The translations under genes were made by a program, and so were the position numbers. A stretch of DNA of 64,000 nucleotides, from positions 7,381 through 71,380 of the forward strand of contig CAYNML010000024.1 in NCBI GenBank assembly GCA_964398185.1, in the 5' to 3' direction. Every line of letters begins with the position of its first letter. Position 1 is the stretch's first letter. The DNA is from Fen-1058 sp964398185. GTDB taxonomy: Bacteria > Chloroflexota > Anaerolineae > Fen-1058. The notes below the pieces were generated by a model. It did no database searches, was not told where the DNA came from, and saw only the letters and a program-made list of their open reading frames with translations. Shown piece after piece: positions 61,185-64,000 of the stretch.

Positions 61185-62471
61185 TTAGACAAGCTTGACT
61201 CGATCGACGTCAATTTCAAAACATTTCATTTGCTCTGCCAGCCACCTGGCCCAGGCCCAAATCGTCTGTCGTCGCCGTTGAATAGTAGAACTGGTGTAAT
61301 GCTGACGTTCACCGTCACGTGTCGCCGATGCGATGACTTCATCGACATCCTGTGCTGTAAAGTAACGCTTGTGGCGGGCACGTCGGACAAGCTGCCGAAA
61401 CACCCATGAATTAACGATCAACTGAGCCATTAAGCGCTGTTGGGCGGTGGGCGGCGTTTGAACGAAAATGAAGCCGCGCTCCGTGAGATCAAACACGCCG
61501 CGTCGTCGCGTGATCAAGCCAAGATATTCAGCGGCTTCGCCGTAGTAGTTGCTTTGACGACGATCGAAGATGAAATAATCGCTGATTGTTTCGACGGTGT
61601 TTTGTCCTGAATTGATCACCGTCAGGAGTTCAAAGATCTTGTTCAAATCATCGGCTTGAGGCACAACTTGTGAGGGCGTCTCGAGGCGAGTGTCAAGCAG
61701 GTCATCAACTCGCAAAGCGACGGGGCGTGTAAGAGCATAGACACAGCAACGTATTTGCTGCACCGAATTGAAGACGGCCTCTTCAGTAAATTCAAATTCA
61801 CGGAATGTGTATGTCGCCTGACTGAGGTCATACTCGAACAAGAGAGGGCGCACACGCTTTTGTGGCACGAGGAGCCGGAAATGTCGATACGGGTAATAGA
61901 GTTGACGGATGTTGAAGTTAGTGCGCGCCCCAATTTTGGCTTCGACCAGGATAATGTTGTGTTCACCTTCGTAACCCGCATCGACTTCAATTTGGACACC
62001 ATCGACTGTAATGGCCTCATCGTTTCCGGTTATTTGGAACTCAAATGCGCGTGAACGCTCACGACCACGAATCGTTAAATAGAGTTTCTCATCTTGAACA
62101 AAGTGCCCAAGCATGCCCGTGTTGAAAGCATTATCGAGGTACTCTGCTTCGCCAGTGCCACGCCCAGCCGTCAACAAGGGAAATTCCGTCTGCGCCTGGA
62201 ATTTGGCCTGTGTTCCACAGGCACTTACATTTGCAAAGATGTTGCCACGAAATAACAAGTAGCTGCCGTTTGTGATTGCCAATAACGCATAACCATTACG
62301 GCGGAAGATTTTGGGCAACTGCTGGTAGTCATCAATTTTTGCCAGTAAACGCGGCTCACGTTCTGACACCGTTTTGAGATGATCCGCTTTGATCTCAAAG
62401 CGACGACCATCCAGCTGCAAGCCTGTTACCGTCAGATATTTCTCCCAGGCTGCCTCGTTGGCAGTAGGCAT
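61185..62471 (-). CDS. Type II restriction endonuclease (PD-(D/E)XK)
   Basis: 428 residues with GAGGAG before the ATG. The nuclease core is visible as D164 in VQIEVDAGYEGE and E177-A-K179 in ILVEAKIG, the PD-ExK triad. The C-terminal part (about 310-335) looks like a winged helix (EAAEYLGLITRRRGVFDL) and may read the target. It lies 16 bp after the adenine methyltransferase gene on the same strand, the standard order of a type II system. The recognition site cannot be told directly; if the methyltransferase is Dam-like, it may be GATC or a related site. Confidence 0.8.
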   Translation of the reverse strand: MPTANEAAWEKYLTVTGLQLDGRRFEIKADHLKTVSEREPRLLAKIDDYQQLPKIFRRNGYALLAITNGSYLLFRGNIFANVSACGTQAKFQAQTEFPLLTAGRGTGEAEYLDNAFNTGMLGHFVQDEKLYLTIRGRERSRAFEFQITGNDEAITVDGVQIEVDAGYEGEHNIILVEAKIGARTNFNIRQLYYPYRHFRLLVPQKRVRPLLFEYDLSQATYTFREFEFTEEAVFNSVQQIRCCVYALTRPVALRVDDLLDTRLETPSQVVPQADDLNKIFELLTVINSGQNTVETISDYFIFDRRQSNYYGEAAEYLGLITRRRGVFDLTERGFIFVQTPPTAQQRLMAQLIVNSWVFRQLVRRARHKRYFTAQDVDEVIASATRDGERQHYTSSTIQRRRQTIWAWARWLAEQMKCFEIDVDRVKLV

Positions 62472-62487
62472 ACCGTTCTCCTCGGTA

Positions 62488-63372
62488 TCAAAAACTCGTG
62501 ATGAGCAGTTCGACGATCTTACCTCGGCCGTTAGCTTTGCTGTTGATGGCCCGATTTGCCAGCACTTCGATGAGGTTATATTCGCTGTATAGTTCTCGAA
62601 TTAGAGGCGCGCTTGAATTACTCAGCATGACATAGCAGCCGCGTCGATCCAGGTCGTGAAAAATTCTTGCCAAACGCCGTTGTTCTTCCTCCCCGAAGCG
62701 ATCGCTGGTGTACGCAGTGAAACTGGAAGTTTTGCTCAATGGCTGATATGGGGGATCGAAATAGATCAAATCGCCGCGCTGCGTCTCCTCCACCGCAGTC
62801 TCAAAATCGGCTAACCTCAAATTGGCGCGCTGCAGGGCCAGACTGGCTGCGCGCAGGCCGTGGGCATCGCATATTCTAGGATTCTTGTAATCGCCAAACG
62901 GTACGTTGAATTGGCCCTGGCTGTTTACACGGTAAAGTCCGTTGTAACAGGTTCGATTGAGATAGATAAAACGTGCCGCACGTTCGACCGGGGATAAACT
63001 GGCGGCGTCAAGCCCCCGAACCGCGTAGTAGTATTTTTCTTCGTTTTTATGATGTAACAACGCCCCGATCAAACTTTCGACGTCGTTTCGCACGATCTGA
63101 TAAAGCTCTACCAGTTGGGCATTACTGTCTGACAGAAAGGAATGCGGATGTTGTAGATGGAAGAACACTGCCGCGCCGCCTAGAAAAGGCTCAAAATAAC
63201 GCTTGATCGCAGTGCGCGGTGGAAAGTGGAGCTTGAACGCGGGAAGCAGCTGCCATTTTCCGCCTGCCCATTTAATGAACGGTTTTGCTTCAAGCCGAGG
63301 CTGCACGATATCAATGTCGTAGATCGCAGTAGACTCTTTGATCGTTTTCTTGCGTTGAGTCGATTTAGCCAT
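62488..63372 (-). CDS. D12-class adenine-N6 DNA methyltransferase (Dam/DpnII type)
   Basis: 294 residues, usual length. The AdoMet motif is PFIKWAGGKWQLLP (31-44), the second D12 signature EPFLGGAAVFF (61-71), TCYNGLYRVNSQGQFNVPFG (141-160) is typical of Dam relatives, and the catalytic motif IV is DPPY at 206-209. It protects host DNA from the adjacent endonuclease. Most close relatives methylate GATC, others GATATC, CATG or asymmetric sites, so GATC is likely but not proven. Confidence 0.92.
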   Translation of the reverse strand: MAKSTQRKKTIKESTAIYDIDIVQPRLEAKPFIKWAGGKWQLLPAFKLHFPPRTAIKRYFEPFLGGAAVFFHLQHPHSFLSDSNAQLVELYQIVRNDVESLIGALLHHKNEEKYYYAVRGLDAASLSPVERAARFIYLNRTCYNGLYRVNSQGQFNVPFGDYKNPRICDAHGLRAASLALQRANLRLADFETAVEETQRGDLIYFDPPYQPLSKTSSFTAYTSDRFGEEEQRRLARIFHDLDRRGCYVMLSNSSAPLIRELYSEYNLIEVLANRAINSKANGRGKIVELLITSF

Positions 63373-63461
63373 CTCTACCTATTCTTGGTTTGAATGCACG
63401 ACTAATCCAGAATGTCGCAGCAAGTATAGATTGAACCCGCAAGCTGGTCAACCCATAACTC

Positions 63462-63498
63462 AAAGACCTCGGAGGTCTATGCGGCCTCCGAGGTCTTT
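63462..63498. repeat. GACCTC(G/C)GAGGTC-type hairpin
   Basis: AAAGACCTCGGAGG and its exact complement CCTCCGAGGTCTTT separated by 9 bp. It sits between the stop of the gene at 63526 and the methyltransferase start, both on the minus strand, so it may end the upstream transcript. Confidence 0.65.
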
Positions 63499-63525
63499 AA
63501 CTCCCCAGGTGAATCAAGTAAGTTG

Positions 63526-63885
63526 TCAACATCGGGCTGCAGAACCGGCAAGCAACTGGCGGGCATGATCGGTCATCTCCTTGAGCAAGGCATCGTCGGC
63601 TTGCACTTCGCCGGTTTGCGCGTCAACCCGGATAGCGCCGACTTGTCCCACGAGGCCGCGTTTAGGTGTGGAGAGCAGCACCGGTACTCGCCAATACAGT
63701 CTCTCTGCCACCAGCAATTCCGGTTCGCCGCCGTGAAGCAAATTGCCGACTTGATCCAGCATCAACACATTGACTTTTTGCCGCGCCACAAAGGGTGTGA
63801 TGTTCACCTGCGCCGACACATGCAGTTGAATATCGACTTGCGCGGAACCGAGCGGTAAACGGGATTGATCGAGAATGGCTGACAT
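63526..63885 (-). CDS. Hypothetical protein
   Basis: 119 residues from the ATG at 63885, which has AGGGGG about 6 nt upstream; a TTG at 63903 is a weaker start. The central part is beta-rich (VDIQLHVSAQVNITPFVA, VNVLMLDQVGNLLHGGEPELLV, RVPVLLSTPKRG) and the end is a short helix. No family recognised. Confidence 0.55.
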   Translation of the reverse strand: MSAILDQSRLPLGSAQVDIQLHVSAQVNITPFVARQKVNVLMLDQVGNLLHGGEPELLVAERLYWRVPVLLSTPKRGLVGQVGAIRVDAQTGEVQADDALLKEMTDHARQLLAGSAARC

Positions 63886-63917
63886 GGTTGCCCCCTGGCT
63901 CAATTGTACTTCATCTC

Positions 63918-64000
63918 CTATAACCCACTCGCCACCACGCGCTGCTGCGCGAGTTCGATCAGGGCTTGCACGTCTGCCAACAACGTGCGACCGGTTTCCA
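63918..64000 (-). CDS. C-terminal end of an unidentified protein (starts outside window)
   Basis: The minus-strand frame from 64000 reads ETGRTLLADVQALIELAQQ and then RVVASGL with a TAG stop at 63918-63920. Helical and acidic, 15 bp before the TTG/33 bp before the ATG of the next gene. Too short to identify. Confidence 0.35.
   Translation of the reverse strand, partial: ETGRTLLADVQALIELAQQRVVASGL

Overview
The window is GC-rich, gene-dense bacterial DNA, most probably from a member of the Chloroflexota. The evidence is indirect: secreted proteins with the internal tail motif YLPLV/YLPLI, a very large YD-repeat (RHS) protein, AddA/AddB-like helicase-nucleases peppered with short dispersed repeats, and an UxaE-type tagaturonate epimerase. 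No rRNA, replication gene or taxonomic marker is present, so the assignment is an inference.

Region 1 (1-9.3 kb) is sugar sensing and uptake. It holds the 5' part of a family-5 solute-binding lipoprotein gene, a cupin, a UroD-like protein translationally coupled to a LacI regulator, a divergent Gfo/Idh/MocA oxidoreductase, and a 1202-residue one-piece sensor kinase: a LacI-type ligand domain, histidine kinase, two receiver-like domains and an AraC output domain, with no membrane segment.

Region 2 (9.6-27.7 kb) is a pectin/oligogalacturonide utilisation locus, all on the plus strand. It encodes an LplB/YtcP-type importer without an ATPase and its lipoprotein, a decayed GH4 gene, GH105 unsaturated uronyl hydrolase, GH28 polygalacturonase, KDG kinase, KDPG aldolase, a KduI/IolB-family isomerase, KduD, a secreted PL9-like pectate lyase carrying nine Cys-rich repeats, a solute-binding-like gene interrupted by an in-frame TGA, and UxaE. 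Together these take extracellular pectin to oligomers, import them, trim them in the cytoplasm, and send unsaturated uronate through DKI and KDG to KDPG, then to pyruvate and glyceraldehyde-3-phosphate.

Region 3 (27.7-52.3 kb) starts with a nested inverted-repeat element and a degenerate tRNA-Cys-like sequence. It is then almost filled by one 7533-codon ORF, a giant secreted RHS/YD-repeat polymorphic toxin candidate. Its last ~270 codons and the following 306-residue gene (candidate immunity protein) differ in base composition from the rest. They abut a recQ fragment that is truncated next to a 36-bp perfect palindrome.

Region 4 (52.3-64 kb), mostly minus strand, is a DNA-processing/defence block: two conserved hypothetical genes, addA-like and addB-like genes with a TumA/TumE-type toxin-antitoxin pair lodged between them on the opposite strand, a small hypothetical gene, a type II restriction endonuclease and its D12-class adenine methyltransferase, and two hypothetical genes at the edge.

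Two features run across regions. Several families of short palindromic or heptameric repeats occur between genes and, in frame, inside addA and addB. GATC is strongly over-represented in native genes but scarce in the toxin tip.
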